Positions 1 through 9,794 are shown, counted from the stretch's first letter. The stretch: DNA of 64,000 nt from Ardenticatenaceae bacterium (GCA_020634565.1 JACKBN010000003.1:62001-126000), one strand, 5' to 3'. Numbers and translations are program-made. The notes: generated by a model from the sequence alone, not told the origin.

Positions 1-1175
1 CCAGAAATCAGGTTGGTGGCGGAGGAGTAGAAGGTCACGAAACGGCCGTCTGCCGTCATACTGCCCCAGCCAGAGCCGCCATTGCTTTGGCCACCGCTGC
101 TGCTCACCGACACCCGCTCGGTAAGCACCGCGCCCGGTTCATCAAAAATGCCGTCAGCGTCGGTGTCGCGGTCACGCACAAACACGTCCAGGGCGAGATT
201 GGTGTCGTCGGGCACCAGGTTGGTGGCGTACGAGTAGAAGGTGACAAAACGGCCGTTCCCCGCCAGCGCTGGTTGATACGATTCTGACAGATGGCCGTTA
301 CCTTCGGTGCCATCCGTCGCCACGGAGACACGCACGGTGGTCGTCGCCCCCGGCTCGTCAAAAATGCCGTCATTATCGGCATCCCGGTCATGCACGAAAG
401 CATCGCGCACGCTGTTCACATCATCCGGCACCAGGTTGCTGGCCCACGAGTCGAACCCGATAAAACGGCCGTCATCTGAAATGGCCCGACTGATGGTGAT
501 AAAGCTGTCGTGGTTGCTGGGCTGCCCGTCTTGGGTTATAGAGACGCGCGTCGTCTGGCCCGTTTGCGTGTCGTGGACAAACACATCCTGGAAACCGTTG
601 GTGTCATTGGGCACCAGGTTAGTGGCCACAGATTGAAAGGCGATGAAACGGCCGTTGCTGGAAATCGACGGGTAATCCGAGTTGCCGTTGGCCGGATTGC
701 CATTGCTGTCCACCGACACCACGCTGGTAACGCCCGTTTGCCGGTCGTGCAAAAAGATGTCTTGGGCCACGTTGGTATCGTTTGGTACCAAATCATTGGA
801 AAAGCTGCTGAAGGCCACGTAACGGCCGTCGCCCGAAAGCACCACGGAATATTCCGAACAACACGCGCCAAAAGCTGCCTGCGCCCCGGCCGAAGTGACC
901 GACACGCGCTCGATTTGGCCGGTTTGCCGATCCAGCACAAAGGCGTCGCCGATGGCGTTGGTGTCGTTGGGCACCAGGGTGTTCACGTTGGAGAAGAAAG
1001 ATAGGAAACGGCCGTCTGCCGACAGCGACGGGTACAGCGTGGAATTGTTAATTGGCCCATCCACAAAGTCTGCCGGAACGCGCTGCAAGGTGACGGCGCT
1101 GCTTTGCGCCGCCACCTCCCAGGCGATGACCCAGACAAACAGGAAACAGACAAAGAAAAAATGAACTTTACGCAT
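1..1175 (-). CDS. Secreted PD40/TolB-like beta-propeller protein (3' end outside window)
   Basis: The first 391 residues are visible, from an ATG at 1173-1175 preceded by AAGG seven bases upstream; the C-terminus lies beyond the window. Residues 1-24 form a signal peptide (MRKVHFFF, then a hydrophobic stretch ending VAAQ). At least six repeats follow, each with a core such as DGRF(V/L)xF and LVPNDTN, followed by D.F..DR.TG...RVS, which is the PD40/TolB propeller pattern. Two repeats carry Asp-rich inserts (DRDADNDGIFDEPG type) that look like calcium-binding loops. It is a paralogue of the genes at 2305 and 13005. The DGR core is repeatedly written GACGGCCGT and so contains the octamer. Role: exported, probably surface-associated; ligand unknown. 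Confidence 0.8.
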   Translation of the reverse strand, partial: MRKVHFFFVCFLFVWVIAWEVAAQSSAVTLQRVPADFVDGPINNSTLYPSLSADGRFLSFFSNVNTLVPNDTNAIGDAFVLDRQTGQIERVSVTSAGAQAAFGACCSEYSVVLSGDGRYVAFSSFSNDLVPNDTNVAQDIFLHDRQTGVTSVVSVDSNGNPANGNSDYPSISSNGRFIAFQSVATNLVPNDTNGFQDVFVHDTQTGQTTRVSITQDGQPSNHDSFITISRAISDDGRFIGFDSWASNLVPDDVNSVRDAFVHDRDADNDGIFDEPGATTTVRVSVATDGTEGNGHLSESYQPALAGNGRFVTFYSYATNLVPDDTNLALDVFVRDRDTDADGIFDEPGAVLTERVSVSSSGGQSNGGSGWGSMTADGRFVTFYSSATNLIS

Positions 1176-1265
1176 TCCAATACCTTATTTTGTAGAGAGG
1201 GTGCAGCCTGTTTTGGGGCTGCATGGCCGCTCAAACATGTTGACTAAAAATCTCTAAATGAGGTT

Positions 1266-1700
1266 CTACAGCCACAAACCAATGCCAAAGCTAATCGCAT
1301 TCAGGAGAATGCTGAGCAGAATTACCTTCTGTAATGGAACCACCCGGCGACTAAGCCAATACAGCCCGACGCCTTCTCCCAGCCAGATTGCAGCTTCCAA
1401 GAGCAATAATGTGGGCCAGTAAACGGCCGTTCCCCCACTCGCCATGCCCAGCCAAAGAAGCGGCTGCGTCACGCTATTGAGCAGCAAAATCCAGCCTACC
1501 CAACGCTGAATCGGTTCGTGCCGCCACCAGCCAATGAGCCCCGCCACGCTCCCTTCCAGCAACTGCGTCCAGAACAGGGTGATGGCCAGCGGCCACCACC
1601 ACAGCGCTGCCAGGGAAAATGTGAACAGAGCAACCAGGTAAGGCGTGCCGGGCAGCGAAGCTGGCCAGATCGATCCTTTTGGCAAAACAGGCAAACGCAT
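1266..1700 (-). CDS. Small polytopic membrane protein, unknown function
   Basis: 144 residues with four or so hydrophobic segments (roughly 20-45, 68-88, 90-108, 122-143) and few charges. I do not recognise the family. The start ATG overlaps the stop of the upstream gene by one base (TGATG at 1698-1702), so the two are probably translationally coupled and may act together. The partner is a secreted protein with a C-terminal membrane span. A membrane chaperone or assembly role for the adjacent exported proteins is only a guess from position. Confidence 0.6.
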   Translation of the reverse strand: MRLPVLPKGSIWPASLPGTPYLVALFTFSLAALWWWPLAITLFWTQLLEGSVAGLIGWWRHEPIQRWVGWILLLNSVTQPLLWLGMASGGTAVYWPTLLLLEAAIWLGEGVGLYWLSRRVVPLQKVILLSILLNAISFGIGLWL

Positions 1701-2251
1701 CAGGCGCTTCCCCGCCGACGCGCCCAGGCAATGCCACGCAGCACCAGAACCAGGAAAATGATCAGAACAAGCAGGGCAACCAGCAAGTTAAGGTATGGGT
1801 AGCGCGAAAAAATGGAGTTAACTGTGCCGCCTGTTCGTTCAATCTCTAACCTGTCGGGGAAAACGGTGACGCGGTAGGTGTTGTTAAACGTCCGTCTTTC
1901 AAACACATTGCTGGTGCGCGTAACGCCATCGGAAAATTCAATCACCAACTGGTTATAAGTGGCGTAGCCGTAGGCTAAGGATTGGCAACCTGTCTCGGTG
2001 CAGTGGAACCGCTGTGGCCCGGCTTCTTCTAGCGGCTGGGCATCGCTGCAATCGGACAAGTCACACTGTATCTGCTCGCCAGCGACAATGGTTAATGGGG
2101 CATCCGTCTCATACACAAACTCAAACGTCATTTCAGGTTTAGGGCCGGTGTCGGCGTAGCTAACCGGGGTTGGCCAGGATGCCAAGACCATCATGCCAAC
2201 GATAAACCACAGCCAACGCTGATACCGCCCAGTTTGCTTCCATTTCAACAT
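1700..2251 (-). CDS. Secreted protein with C-terminal membrane anchor, unknown function
   Basis: 183 residues. The N-terminus (residues 1-33) is a signal peptide ending near SYADT. The middle holds four cysteines (in CDLSDC and HCTETGC), probably disulphide-bonded outside the cell. Residues about 150-176 are one strong transmembrane helix followed by a basic tail (ARRR), so the domain should face outward and be held in the membrane. AAGGA lies seven bases before the ATG. It is downstream of the PD40 gene at 2305 (53 bases apart) and coupled to the following small membrane protein. No family recognised. Confidence 0.6.
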   Translation of the reverse strand: MLKWKQTGRYQRWLWFIVGMMVLASWPTPVSYADTGPKPEMTFEFVYETDAPLTIVAGEQIQCDLSDCSDAQPLEEAGPQRFHCTETGCQSLAYGYATYNQLVIEFSDGVTRTSNVFERRTFNNTYRVTVFPDRLEIERTGGTVNSIFSRYPYLNLLVALLVLIIFLVLVLRGIAWARRRGSA

Positions 2252-2304
2252 TTTGTTTTCCTTTTGATTTGTTTGCGGCTGGTATGAACCGACCAGGAAT
2301 TGGT

Positions 2305-3759
2305 TCAGCGCTGTACCATGGGCAGGTACAGGTGAAAATTGGGGTCAACTTCGTACAAAAACAAGTCTGTGACATTGTTGGTATCGTTGGGCACCAGGTC
2401 GCGGCTGGCTGATTGGAATACGATCGTCAACCCATCCGCCGATATGTCTGGATACCCTGATATCAGTCGGCCATCGCCTGCGCTTTGCGAAAGAAGGGTG
2501 TTAACGCCCGTTTGCCGATCGCGCAGAAAGATGTCATAGAACATATCGGGTTCCAAACCCGTGAGCTCTGCGCCAGATTGTATGACCACAAAACGGCCGT
2601 CTTCCGAAACCGCACCGTAAGAGGATGTTCCTTGTGCCTGCGTGCCATCGGATAGCAGCGAAACGATTTCGGTCACGCCACTGGTCATATCGCGCAGGAA
2701 GAGATCGTATTCTGTATTGGTATCACCACCGGGCACCAAGTCTGAGGCTAAAGAAGCAAAGAGGATGAAACGGCCGTTTCCCGTGATGAATGGCGCGTTG
2801 GAATTACCATCCCCAGCCGCACCGCCGGGTGTTACCGAAACAAGTTGGGTGCTTACTTCGCCGGGGCCGGTTTCATCCAAAATTCCGTCGCCGTCGGCAT
2901 CCCGGTCGCGCACAAACACATCATAGGCCAGGTTGGTATCGTTGGTCACCAGGTTAGAGGCCAGCGAATAAAAGACAATAAAACGGCCGTCATCGGAAAC
3001 GGCATCGTTGTAAGAGAGGATGCTGGCGCCATTGCCGCTGTTCCCATCCAGCGCCACCGAGACGAGGTGGATCGTTTGCGTGGCCACCGCGTACACAAAC
3101 AGGTCCACCGTATTGTTGGTATCGTTGGTCACCAGATTGCTGGCATAGGATTGGAAAACAATATGCTGGCCATCAACAGAAATAGATGGCGAGAAGGAGC
3201 CGTTGTTCGCGGCCGTGCCATCAAAAGCGTGGCTGATCTGCGTCAGGGTGCCCGTTTGCCGATCGCGCAAAAAGACATCGGTCCAGCCGTTTTGCCCAGC
3301 CACATCATCCATGTCGGGCGAACCGGAAGCGAATACCACGTAACGGCCGTCGCCGGAAATATCCGAGTGACAGCAGGAGTCGCTGACCGCCTGGGCGCCG
3401 CTGGCCGTCAGCGAGATCCGTTCCACACTCACGGTCTCCCGATCATAAAGGAAGACGTCGGTGGCGTTGTTGGTGTCGTTAGGCACCAGATTATTGGCAT
3501 CGGAGTGAAAGATAATGTAACGGCCGTTGGCCGACATCTGCGGAATGAGCGACTCCCCATTGGCCTCCTGGCTGTTCATGGCCGGAGGAATACGGCGCAG
3601 GCTGACATCCAAAGCGGTATAGGGGTCACGGTCTCCGGCCAAGGGGGTGGTTTGTGCAAGTGCAGCATTTGCCGCCAGGTGATCGGTTGTCGCACCGATC
3701 GCCCACACCAACATACAGGCAGCAATGAAAAGGCATAGGGTGGTTGGTAAACGTTTCAA
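2305..3759 (-). CDS. Secreted PD40/TolB-like propeller protein with YLP tail
   Basis: 484 residues from a TTG at 3757-3759, preceded by GGGAG six bases upstream. A longer frame reaches 3945, but the extra 62 residues look like translated spacer, and the same TTGAAACG start occurs at 16667. Residues 1-38 are a signal peptide. Seven PD40-type repeats (DGR(Y/F)xxF, then LVPNDTN) follow, one with an Asp-rich DRDADGDGILDETG loop. The protein ends LYLPMVQR, a tail shared with the genes at 5352, 6619 and 9918. Family knowledge predicts a six- to seven-bladed propeller; ligand and enzymatic role are unknown. Confidence 0.78.
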   Translation of the reverse strand: MKRLPTTLCLFIAACMLVWAIGATTDHLAANAALAQTTPLAGDRDPYTALDVSLRRIPPAMNSQEANGESLIPQMSANGRYIIFHSDANNLVPNDTNNATDVFLYDRETVSVERISLTASGAQAVSDSCCHSDISGDGRYVVFASGSPDMDDVAGQNGWTDVFLRDRQTGTLTQISHAFDGTAANNGSFSPSISVDGQHIVFQSYASNLVTNDTNNTVDLFVYAVATQTIHLVSVALDGNSGNGASILSYNDAVSDDGRFIVFYSLASNLVTNDTNLAYDVFVRDRDADGDGILDETGPGEVSTQLVSVTPGGAAGDGNSNAPFITGNGRFILFASLASDLVPGGDTNTEYDLFLRDMTSGVTEIVSLLSDGTQAQGTSSYGAVSEDGRFVVIQSGAELTGLEPDMFYDIFLRDRQTGVNTLLSQSAGDGRLISGYPDISADGLTIVFQSASRDLVPNDTNNVTDLFLYEVDPNFHLYLPMVQR

Positions 3760-4150
3760 TGATATCTCCCGGTACAGTTGTTCTTCAGCATCTGGCGCGG
3801 ACTCACAAACTTTTGCAGCGAAATGCCAACAGTTGATGTCACCATCTGTGCAAATTTGCGCAAGGTTGATCCGCGCAGGCCTAAAGCGCCAGGTAAAAGC
3901 GGAGAACTCCTTTAAATAAGCCGAAGCCCGGCTTTTACTAAGCAATGAATCGAGTCATAAGCTGTAAACCATTATAAAAATGATTATTCTGGGCAACGTG
4001 TCGATAGTGAACGATTCAGTACCTATTTTGTCGCGCTCAATTTTGCTGCTGACAGCACATAGCAGGGAGGCTTTTGCACAAATGGTGTGTTGACGAACGG
4101 CCGTTTCCCCCCTATCCTTCCTGCCATATTGCCCAGAGGAAAGTCACAAA
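3760..4150. other. Divergent intergenic region
   Basis: 391 bases between the minus-strand PD40 gene and the plus-strand dehydrogenase. Reading the minus strand, TATAAT lies at 3971-3976 with no good -35. Small inverted repeats sit at 3901-3910 (GGAG/CTCC) and 3918-3934 (AAGCCG/CGGCTT), in what would be the leader of the PD40 gene. One ACGGCCGT lies near 4099. I see no convincing gene here. Confidence 0.4.
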
Positions 4151-5164
4151 ATGAATAAATTACGATTGTTGGTTTTGGATGATTTTGAAGGCGAACTGGC
4201 AGCGGCTCCGGCAATGGATCGTTTGCGCCAATTAGCAGATGTGGAAATATGGAATCGCCCGCTGCAACAGGCCGATTATCCCCTGCTGCAACGCTTCCAC
4301 ACCATTCTGGCTCTGCGCGAAAGAACAAAATTAGACAGCCCGTTTTTTACGGCTTGCTCCGAATTGGAGCTTGTACTGCAAACCGGTGGGCATGCCTATC
4401 ATCTAGACAAAACTACCGCTAGCCAAAAGGGGATCGTTGTCGCCCTGGGGCGGCGCGTAACCAAGCCAATGGTAGTAGTGCCAGAATTGGCCTTCGGGCT
4501 GATGCTTGGTCTGGTGCGGCACATTTATTCATTGACGGTCGAAATGCAAAATGGCACCTGGCCCCAGGCGATAGGCGGCTCGTTGGCCGGGCGCACATTA
4601 GGTATTTTGGGATACGGCCGTCATGGCCGCCCGGTGGCTCGGCTGGCCGAAGCGTTTGGCATGCGGGTCATCGCCTGGGACCGAACCGGCAATTCGCTTG
4701 GCCCTGATGAATTTGGCGTTCAACGCCTACCGCTAGATGACCTGCTGGCGCAGGCCGACATCGTTTCCATACATCTTCGCCTGTCACCTGAGTCGCACGG
4801 GCTCCTAAACTGGGAAAAGCTGGGGAAAATGAAGCCAGGGGCTATTTTGATCAACACATCGCGCGGGGCCATTGTGGATGAACCGGCCCTGGTCGAAGCA
4901 CTGCGTGAAAAACGGTTGTCTGGTGCCGGGCTGGACGTGTTTGCCGTTGAGCCCCTGCCCGCCACCAGCCCATTGCGCACGCTGCCCAACGTGCTGCTTA
5001 CGCCCCATGTTGGCTGGCAAGTGCGCAATGTGTTTCAGGAGTTTGTGGAGATCGCGACGGATCAGGTAGAGGCGTGGCTCAAGGGAACGTTAACAGCCAA
5101 AGAGGTTCTGAACCCGGAAGCCATGCGCGTCAATCGACCGCGTTTTGGCAGGTTAGATCTATAA
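4151..5164 (+). CDS. D-2-hydroxyacid dehydrogenase family protein
   Basis: 337 residues, normal for the NAD-dependent D-isomer-specific 2-hydroxyacid dehydrogenase family (phosphoglycerate dehydrogenase-like). The Rossmann motif GYGRHGRPVARLAEAFG is at about 155-171, followed by a dinucleotide-ribose acidic position (AWDRTG). The conserved block INTSRGAIVDEPAL is at about 236-249, the catalytic Glu region LDVFAVEPLP at 262-271, and the catalytic His region LLTPHVGW at about 284-291. An Arg in the RLSPES block fits the substrate carboxylate contact. Cytosolic. Substrate cannot be named from sequence. It stands alone among exported proteins and has its own spacer upstream with AGAGGA before the ATG. 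Confidence 0.85.
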   Translation: MNKLRLLVLDDFEGELAAAPAMDRLRQLADVEIWNRPLQQADYPLLQRFHTILALRERTKLDSPFFTACSELELVLQTGGHAYHLDKTTASQKGIVVALGRRVTKPMVVVPELAFGLMLGLVRHIYSLTVEMQNGTWPQAIGGSLAGRTLGILGYGRHGRPVARLAEAFGMRVIAWDRTGNSLGPDEFGVQRLPLDDLLAQADIVSIHLRLSPESHGLLNWEKLGKMKPGAILINTSRGAIVDEPALVEALREKRLSGAGLDVFAVEPLPATSPLRTLPNVLLTPHVGWQVRNVFQEFVEIATDQVEAWLKGTLTAKEVLNPEAMRVNRPRFGRLDL

Positions 5165-5170
5165 AACCAA

Positions 5171-5236
5171 CTCCACTGGCGTGAAACACAATACGTAACC
5201 TTCCCCTTATCACGTATCATGCTCACGCCAGTGGAG
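5171..5236. terminator. 14-bp stem hairpin between convergent genes
   Basis: Arms 5171-5184 and 5223-5236 are perfect complements (CTCCACTGGCGTGA) around a 38-base loop. It sits six bases after the dehydrogenase stop and faces the convergent FG-GAP gene. There is no T-run, so it may be a repeat element or transcript-end structure rather than a classical intrinsic terminator. Confidence 0.45.
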
Positions 5237-5351
5237 CCAATCTGCAGGACGCCAAATCTCCGGGCCTGACTATTAACCTGGGGCCGCAAGATGATTTGTG
5301 AGCCAACGCTCGCCAAGTAGGCAGCGATGTTTCTGCAGCACCGCCATTCAA

Positions 5352-6578
5352 TTACTTGATGATCATAGGCAAATAAATTGTGGCGACGACCTCAAAAAAT
5401 TGTGGCGTATTGTTGAACCACAGCACCTCATCGGTGCCATTGCCGGCAAACAAAATGTCTAAATCGCCATCACGATCTACATCGCCCAAAGCGATGTCGT
5501 AAACGACTTCGCTGCCCAGGCTCAGGCCGCTGTTGGTGAAGTTGCCCGCACCATCGTTCTCCCACACCTGATTACTGCCCACACCAGCTAATTTACCGAT
5601 GACAAGATCAAGATCATCATCACCGTCAAGGTCACCGAGCGCCACGCTTTGGCCATCGGCAAAGGTTTGCCCACTGCTGAAGACACCGCTGCCGTTATTG
5701 AGCCATAACTGCACGTTGCCACTTAGTTTGCCAAACACCAGGTCTGGATGGCCATCCCCGTTCACATCGCCAATCGCCACATTCAGGCTCCAATCGGTGC
5801 CCAGATCTTGTCCGCTGTCGCTAAAGTTACCGCTGCCATCGTTGAACCAAACCTTGCTGATCCGGTTATTTGAGCCGCCGTTGGCAACGGCCGCATCTAC
5901 AAAGCCGTCCCCGTTCAGGTCGGCCAAAGCCACCGCTTCCGAATCAGAGATACCTAGCAGCTGGCCGCTGTCGCTAAAGTTGCCATTGCCATCATTAAAC
6001 CAAACGGTGTTCCCGTTACTGGTTGGCGGCTCTCCCCGGTAACTAGCATTGGCCACAAAGGCATCCACAAACCCATCGCCATTCAGGTCGGCCAAAGCCA
6101 CACCGCGGCTGTCGGTATTGCCCAGCTTCTGACCACTGTTTTGGAAGGTAATAAACGAGTTATTGTTGACAGCCAGCCACACCTCATTTTCACCAGTGTC
6201 TGAGGTGAGCACACGCTTGCGCGCCACAAAAAAGTCCAGCAGGCCATCCCCATTCAGGTCGGCCAGGGCCGATTCATTGCCGCCAGCGCCGTAATTGCTC
6301 GGTAAAAAGAGAAAGCTGCCATCGCCATTGTTTGTCCAGCGTCTATTCTGAAAATCGTTGCTTTCCAGAATATCCAGGTTGCCATTGCCGTTTAGGTCGG
6401 CCAGGACCACGCTGTTGGTTTTGCCAATGGTTAGCTGCTGCCCGCTATTTACAAAACTCCATGCCGTTTGGTCATTGACCGCGACGGGTTGGTTTATGGA
6501 CTGCTCAGCATAAGCCAGGGGCAAGGCTAGTCCTAACATGAGCAGGCCTATGAAAAAAGTAAGTACAAGGTGTTTCAC
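5352..6578 (-). CDS. Secreted FG-GAP/VCBS repeat protein with YLP tail
   Basis: 408 residues from a GTG at 6576-6578 with AAGGA upstream; the longer frame to 6671 overlaps the start of the spacer and lacks a better signal peptide. Residues 1-24 are a signal peptide ending AYA. Seven repeats carry the core (A/G)D(L/V)(N/D)G(N/D)G..D, the calcium-binding loop of FG-GAP/VCBS propellers as in integrin alpha chains. The chain ends TIYLPMIIK, matching the tail of neighbouring exported proteins. Likely an extracellular, calcium-stabilised adhesion or binding propeller. The gene lies in the longest stretch without the ACGGCCGT octamer. Confidence 0.8.
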   Translation of the reverse strand: MKHLVLTFFIGLLMLGLALPLAYAEQSINQPVAVNDQTAWSFVNSGQQLTIGKTNSVVLADLNGNGNLDILESNDFQNRRWTNNGDGSFLFLPSNYGAGGNESALADLNGDGLLDFFVARKRVLTSDTGENEVWLAVNNNSFITFQNSGQKLGNTDSRGVALADLNGDGFVDAFVANASYRGEPPTSNGNTVWFNDGNGNFSDSGQLLGISDSEAVALADLNGDGFVDAAVANGGSNNRISKVWFNDGSGNFSDSGQDLGTDWSLNVAIGDVNGDGHPDLVFGKLSGNVQLWLNNGSGVFSSGQTFADGQSVALGDLDGDDDLDLVIGKLAGVGSNQVWENDGAGNFTNSGLSLGSEVVYDIALGDVDRDGDLDILFAGNGTDEVLWFNNTPQFFEVVATIYLPMIIK

Positions 6579-6618
6579 AAGTTTTTTCCTTTTATTGGTC
6601 TCTTGATGAAAATAGTTG

Positions 6619-9600
6619 CTAGCGTATGACAGCCGGTAGATAGAGGCTGTTGGGCAAGGTACTGGGCGCACCGGGATCGACGATGACCCCGTTGGCGGTC
6701 AGGTCATCGTCGCCGCGCTGGCCGTCTACAAAGTGCAGGGTAATGACGTTGCCGTTGATTTCTGCCCCGGTAGTGCCGTCGAAGGTGAAGTTGTACCAGT
6801 GGGGCGTGGGGTTACCCGGCGTGGCACCATATTTCCACCAACCGACGGCCAGACCAGCACTGGGCAACGTAACCGTAACGGTAGCGCTACCGCCCAATGG
6901 CACGTCGGTCAGGTTAAAGGCAAAGTGACCCAACGGAAACGCACCGTTGGGAGTATTGCCGGGCGAAGGGTTGGGTACAGCCCCAACGTTGACGAGGGTA
7001 AAGTTGGGATCGGTGGCAAAGGTGACGGCCCGACCATCCACGGAGTTGGACACGGAAGTCACTTCGGGCTGCACTGAATCGGGGATGCCGTCATTGTTGC
7101 CGTCTCCATTGTTGGGGGCGTTCAGTTCATCCCAATCGGTGATCCCGTCGCCATCGTTGTCCGGGGTTGGTTCCGCGCGTACGATCAAAAGTCGGCCATC
7201 TGCCAGTCTGGGAGCAAAGGCTATTTGGCCGGCATTGTTGATGGCCAGACGACATATGAGCGCGCTACTATCGGTTACTACCTCGCTCCCAAACAGGAAG
7301 TCACCTAGCCTAAAGGAGTTACCTTCGCGCACCACCCGGTGTGCAATGCGGTTGGGGCCAACATAAATGCCATGATTGATTAAGTCGGATGAATTGGTGA
7401 TAAAGGCGTAGCGATACCGATCATTCATAACAGGCCAGTAATACTCTCCAGCGCCTGTGATCAGGCTGCGCAGAACCGGTTGGCGCCCTCCCAGATAAAG
7501 TTCAGCTAACAAAGTTCCGTTCTGCTGTTGTACATGCTGCTCATAAATGACCCCGCCGTACGGTGCCACGCCCACCATTCCACTGGTGCGGGGCTGGATG
7601 TTATTGTTCAGCACGTCCCGGAAGTACCAGCCTGACGGCGTTTCCTGCGCCCACAAAAGCTGGTAGGTGGAAAAAAAGATGCCCTTGTCCTGTTCCAGCC
7701 AAGCAAACCCCCCTATGGTGCTCCCCAAGCCCCTTACCAATATGCTCGTTGCCGCAGCCTGGTATATAGTAACGGGCTGTCCATTCACCACCCGTACCAC
7801 TCCTTGCGGTTCGATTAAGTAGGGAGATTCGTACAAGGCCACGATATCCCCAGCGTCATCTATTACCGCCTGCCCATACCGGCGAAGCGCAGTGCCGTTT
7901 GCCGCCTCAGTTTGGGTATCCAGCGGCGTAACGCTGCCGTCGGCGTTCAGGCGCGTCAGGACAGACCCGACCACCTGAGACGGTCCAGAAAGCGCGGGAT
8001 CAGTAATAAGATTAGTCATCGCAATCACGCCTGCATCGCTCAAATCAACACACTTGCTTGGCTCGTAGATCGTGCCATCAGTCAAGGGCGGCAGGTCAGT
8101 GGGGGCAAAGCGCCGGGTGAGCGTTTGCCCATCGCCGACAAAAACGCCATAACTGGTCGTATCGATATGGTCATCAGCAACCTGAAAGGCGACCTCGCCC
8201 TGGTTGTTAATGTCTACCGCCTCGACGTCTTTCAGCCCAGCCAAGGCACCCGTGTCCAGTTCCGCAATGAGCGTAAAGTCGAAGGGGTGGCCCAGCGCAA
8301 ATCGAAAGCGGGTATTGTCATTGGCCGGAATCGGGTCCGGTAAGGGGGAGGTTACCTGGGCCAACGTGGTTTGCAGACCTGATATAGTCAGAGCGGTTTT
8401 GACTTCAATCAGAACCTGCTTTTGCTGCCCGGCAACCAGTGAGCCAGCCGTGCAGGTGAGCGGCTGAGATCCTGAGCAGCTTACGCCGCTGTCTGGTTGG
8501 GTTTGCTGTAAGACGATGCCGGCAGGCGGCAGGGTCACGTTGGCGGTGGCTGCGGCCGTATCCGGCCCATTGTTTATTATGGTCAGCTCATAGGTCAAAG
8601 GGTCCCCAGGGTTGAGGGGAACGGGCTGGCCAGTCAGGGTAACGGCCAGGTCAGCACAGGCGGGATTGGGGGTGGTAGCGGTGTGAACGGCCGTATTGTC
8701 TGCCATGTTGCTGTCATACGCCTGAGCGCTTACCGTAGCCTGATTGGTAAAAGTGACACAGGCAGCGCTGCTTACCTGCACGGTAATTGTCACCGTGCGG
8801 CTGGCCCCCACTGCCAGGGTGCCCAGATTGCAGCGCACTGGCCCGGACGATAGGGCACAGCCGGATGAACTACTCCCCGCCACAAACACGCCACCGAAAG
8901 GCAGCACATCCTCAACAGTGACATTGGGCGCGTCTTCCGGGCCAGTGTTTGTTACAGTCAGGTCGTAGCTCACGGTAGCCCCCGGCGTCAGCGGTGAGGC
9001 CGGGCCGCTCATGGTCAGGTTCAGGTTACTGCGGCGCGGCGGCGTTACCGAGACCACCTGCAAATCATCAAACATCACCTCATTGGGGTCGCTGGCTGAA
9101 CCCAGGCTGATCAGGCGCACAGCAACAATGGCCCCCAACAGCCGGCCGTTGTCGCCCGTGTCGGTATCGGTCACTCTATAAAATTTCCACTGCGATGCGC
9201 CACTAAAAGTGAAGGTTTTGGTATCGCCGGTGCCTTCAAACACTATGCGCCCGCGGGTGGTCGGGAAATCACCGTCGGCAGGCCAGGCCCAGGCCCACAC
9301 TTGCGCCTCGGTGATGTAGGAAAAAAACGAGGGTTGGTTAAAGGTGACGCGGTCTATGTTGTCGGCGAAGAGGGTCAGAACCGAGTCTGGCGTGGGTGAT
9401 AGCGGTTGCCCAATTGCCGTTGATCCCAAGCCCCAGCCAGTCATAGTAAAGTTGTGGTTAAACAGGGTGGTATTGAACCGTGGCGGGAATTGGCCATTGG
9501 CAAAATCTTCTACCAGGGTAAGGCTGCTGCTGGTTGTTTGGGCAACGGCCGTTAGAGATGAAGATGATTGAGTAACAATCGCGCCCAGTAAGAATACAAA

Positions 9601-9633
9601 GCCCAACAATAAGACAGAACGAAAACGAGTCAT
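6619..9633 (-). CDS. Large secreted DUF11 / choice-of-anchor-U protein with YLP tail
   Basis: 1004 residues from the ATG at 9631-9633 (AAGGA eight bases upstream; a TTG codon immediately precedes). Order of parts: signal peptide (1-32); a beta-rich domain ending MFDDLQVVSVT (to about 196); two DUF11 Ig-like domains (about 200-320 and 325-440, with D/T-TVTNTGPEDAPNVT cores); a region of N..G.(V/I)AF repeats; an Asp-rich type-3-like calcium motif (DNDGDGITDWDEL, NGDGNNDGIPDSVQPE) near 850-880; a choice-of-anchor-U domain ending RGDDDLTANGVIVDPGAP; then LYLPAVIR. Choice-of-anchor domains are defined by lying just before surface-sorting tails, which makes the final eight residues a candidate sorting signal. 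Tandem paralogue of the next gene upstream. Confidence 0.8.
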   Translation of the reverse strand: MTRFRSVLLLGFVFLLGAIVTQSSSSLTAVAQTTSSSLTLVEDFANGQFPPRFNTTLFNHNFTMTGWGLGSTAIGQPLSPTPDSVLTLFADNIDRVTFNQPSFFSYITEAQVWAWAWPADGDFPTTRGRIVFEGTGDTKTFTFSGASQWKFYRVTDTDTGDNGRLLGAIVAVRLISLGSASDPNEVMFDDLQVVSVTPPRRSNLNLTMSGPASPLTPGATVSYDLTVTNTGPEDAPNVTVEDVLPFGGVFVAGSSSSGCALSSGPVRCNLGTLAVGASRTVTITVQVSSAACVTFTNQATVSAQAYDSNMADNTAVHTATTPNPACADLAVTLTGQPVPLNPGDPLTYELTIINNGPDTAAATANVTLPPAGIVLQQTQPDSGVSCSGSQPLTCTAGSLVAGQQKQVLIEVKTALTISGLQTTLAQVTSPLPDPIPANDNTRFRFALGHPFDFTLIAELDTGALAGLKDVEAVDINNQGEVAFQVADDHIDTTSYGVFVGDGQTLTRRFAPTDLPPLTDGTIYEPSKCVDLSDAGVIAMTNLITDPALSGPSQVVGSVLTRLNADGSVTPLDTQTEAANGTALRRYGQAVIDDAGDIVALYESPYLIEPQGVVRVVNGQPVTIYQAAATSILVRGLGSTIGGFAWLEQDKGIFFSTYQLLWAQETPSGWYFRDVLNNNIQPRTSGMVGVAPYGGVIYEQHVQQQNGTLLAELYLGGRQPVLRSLITGAGEYYWPVMNDRYRYAFITNSSDLINHGIYVGPNRIAHRVVREGNSFRLGDFLFGSEVVTDSSALICRLAINNAGQIAFAPRLADGRLLIVRAEPTPDNDGDGITDWDELNAPNNGDGNNDGIPDSVQPEVTSVSNSVDGRAVTFATDPNFTLVNVGAVPNPSPGNTPNGAFPLGHFAFNLTDVPLGGSATVTVTLPSAGLAVGWWKYGATPGNPTPHWYNFTFDGTTGAEINGNVITLHFVDGQRGDDDLTANGVIVDPGAPSTLPNSLYLPAVIR

Positions 9634-9651
9634 CAAACAATTCCTTTAAGT

Positions 9652-9761
9652 GGAGAACGGAAAGTAACTTTAAATCAAATGCAAAGATGTGCTTCCGTTC
9701 TCCTTGTAAGTAAATGCCTTATAGCCTTTGGTTACTTAAGCAACTTTCCGGCATTTACTTA
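9652..9761. other. Two adjacent hairpins upstream of the DUF11 gene
   Basis: The first hairpin pairs 9652-9662 with 9693-9703 (GGAGAACGGAA, 11 bp). The second pairs 9707-9718 with 9750-9761 (TAAGTAAATGCC, 12 bp). Both are perfect and lie directly upstream of the minus-strand start at 9633, so they would be in its leader. The first sits 19 bases from the ATG, close to the ribosome-binding site, and could affect translation. Confidence 0.45.
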
Positions 9762-9794
9762 AAGAACCACAAAGGGCAAAAATAAGACGTTTGG

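Noticed and set aside
2845..3738. Long plus-strand open frame (297 codons) opposite the PD40 gene
   Set aside because: It mirrors the repeat structure of the minus-strand gene; no ribosome-binding site, no family pattern, and repeated VGIVGHQ-type words are the reverse complement of the PD40 repeats.
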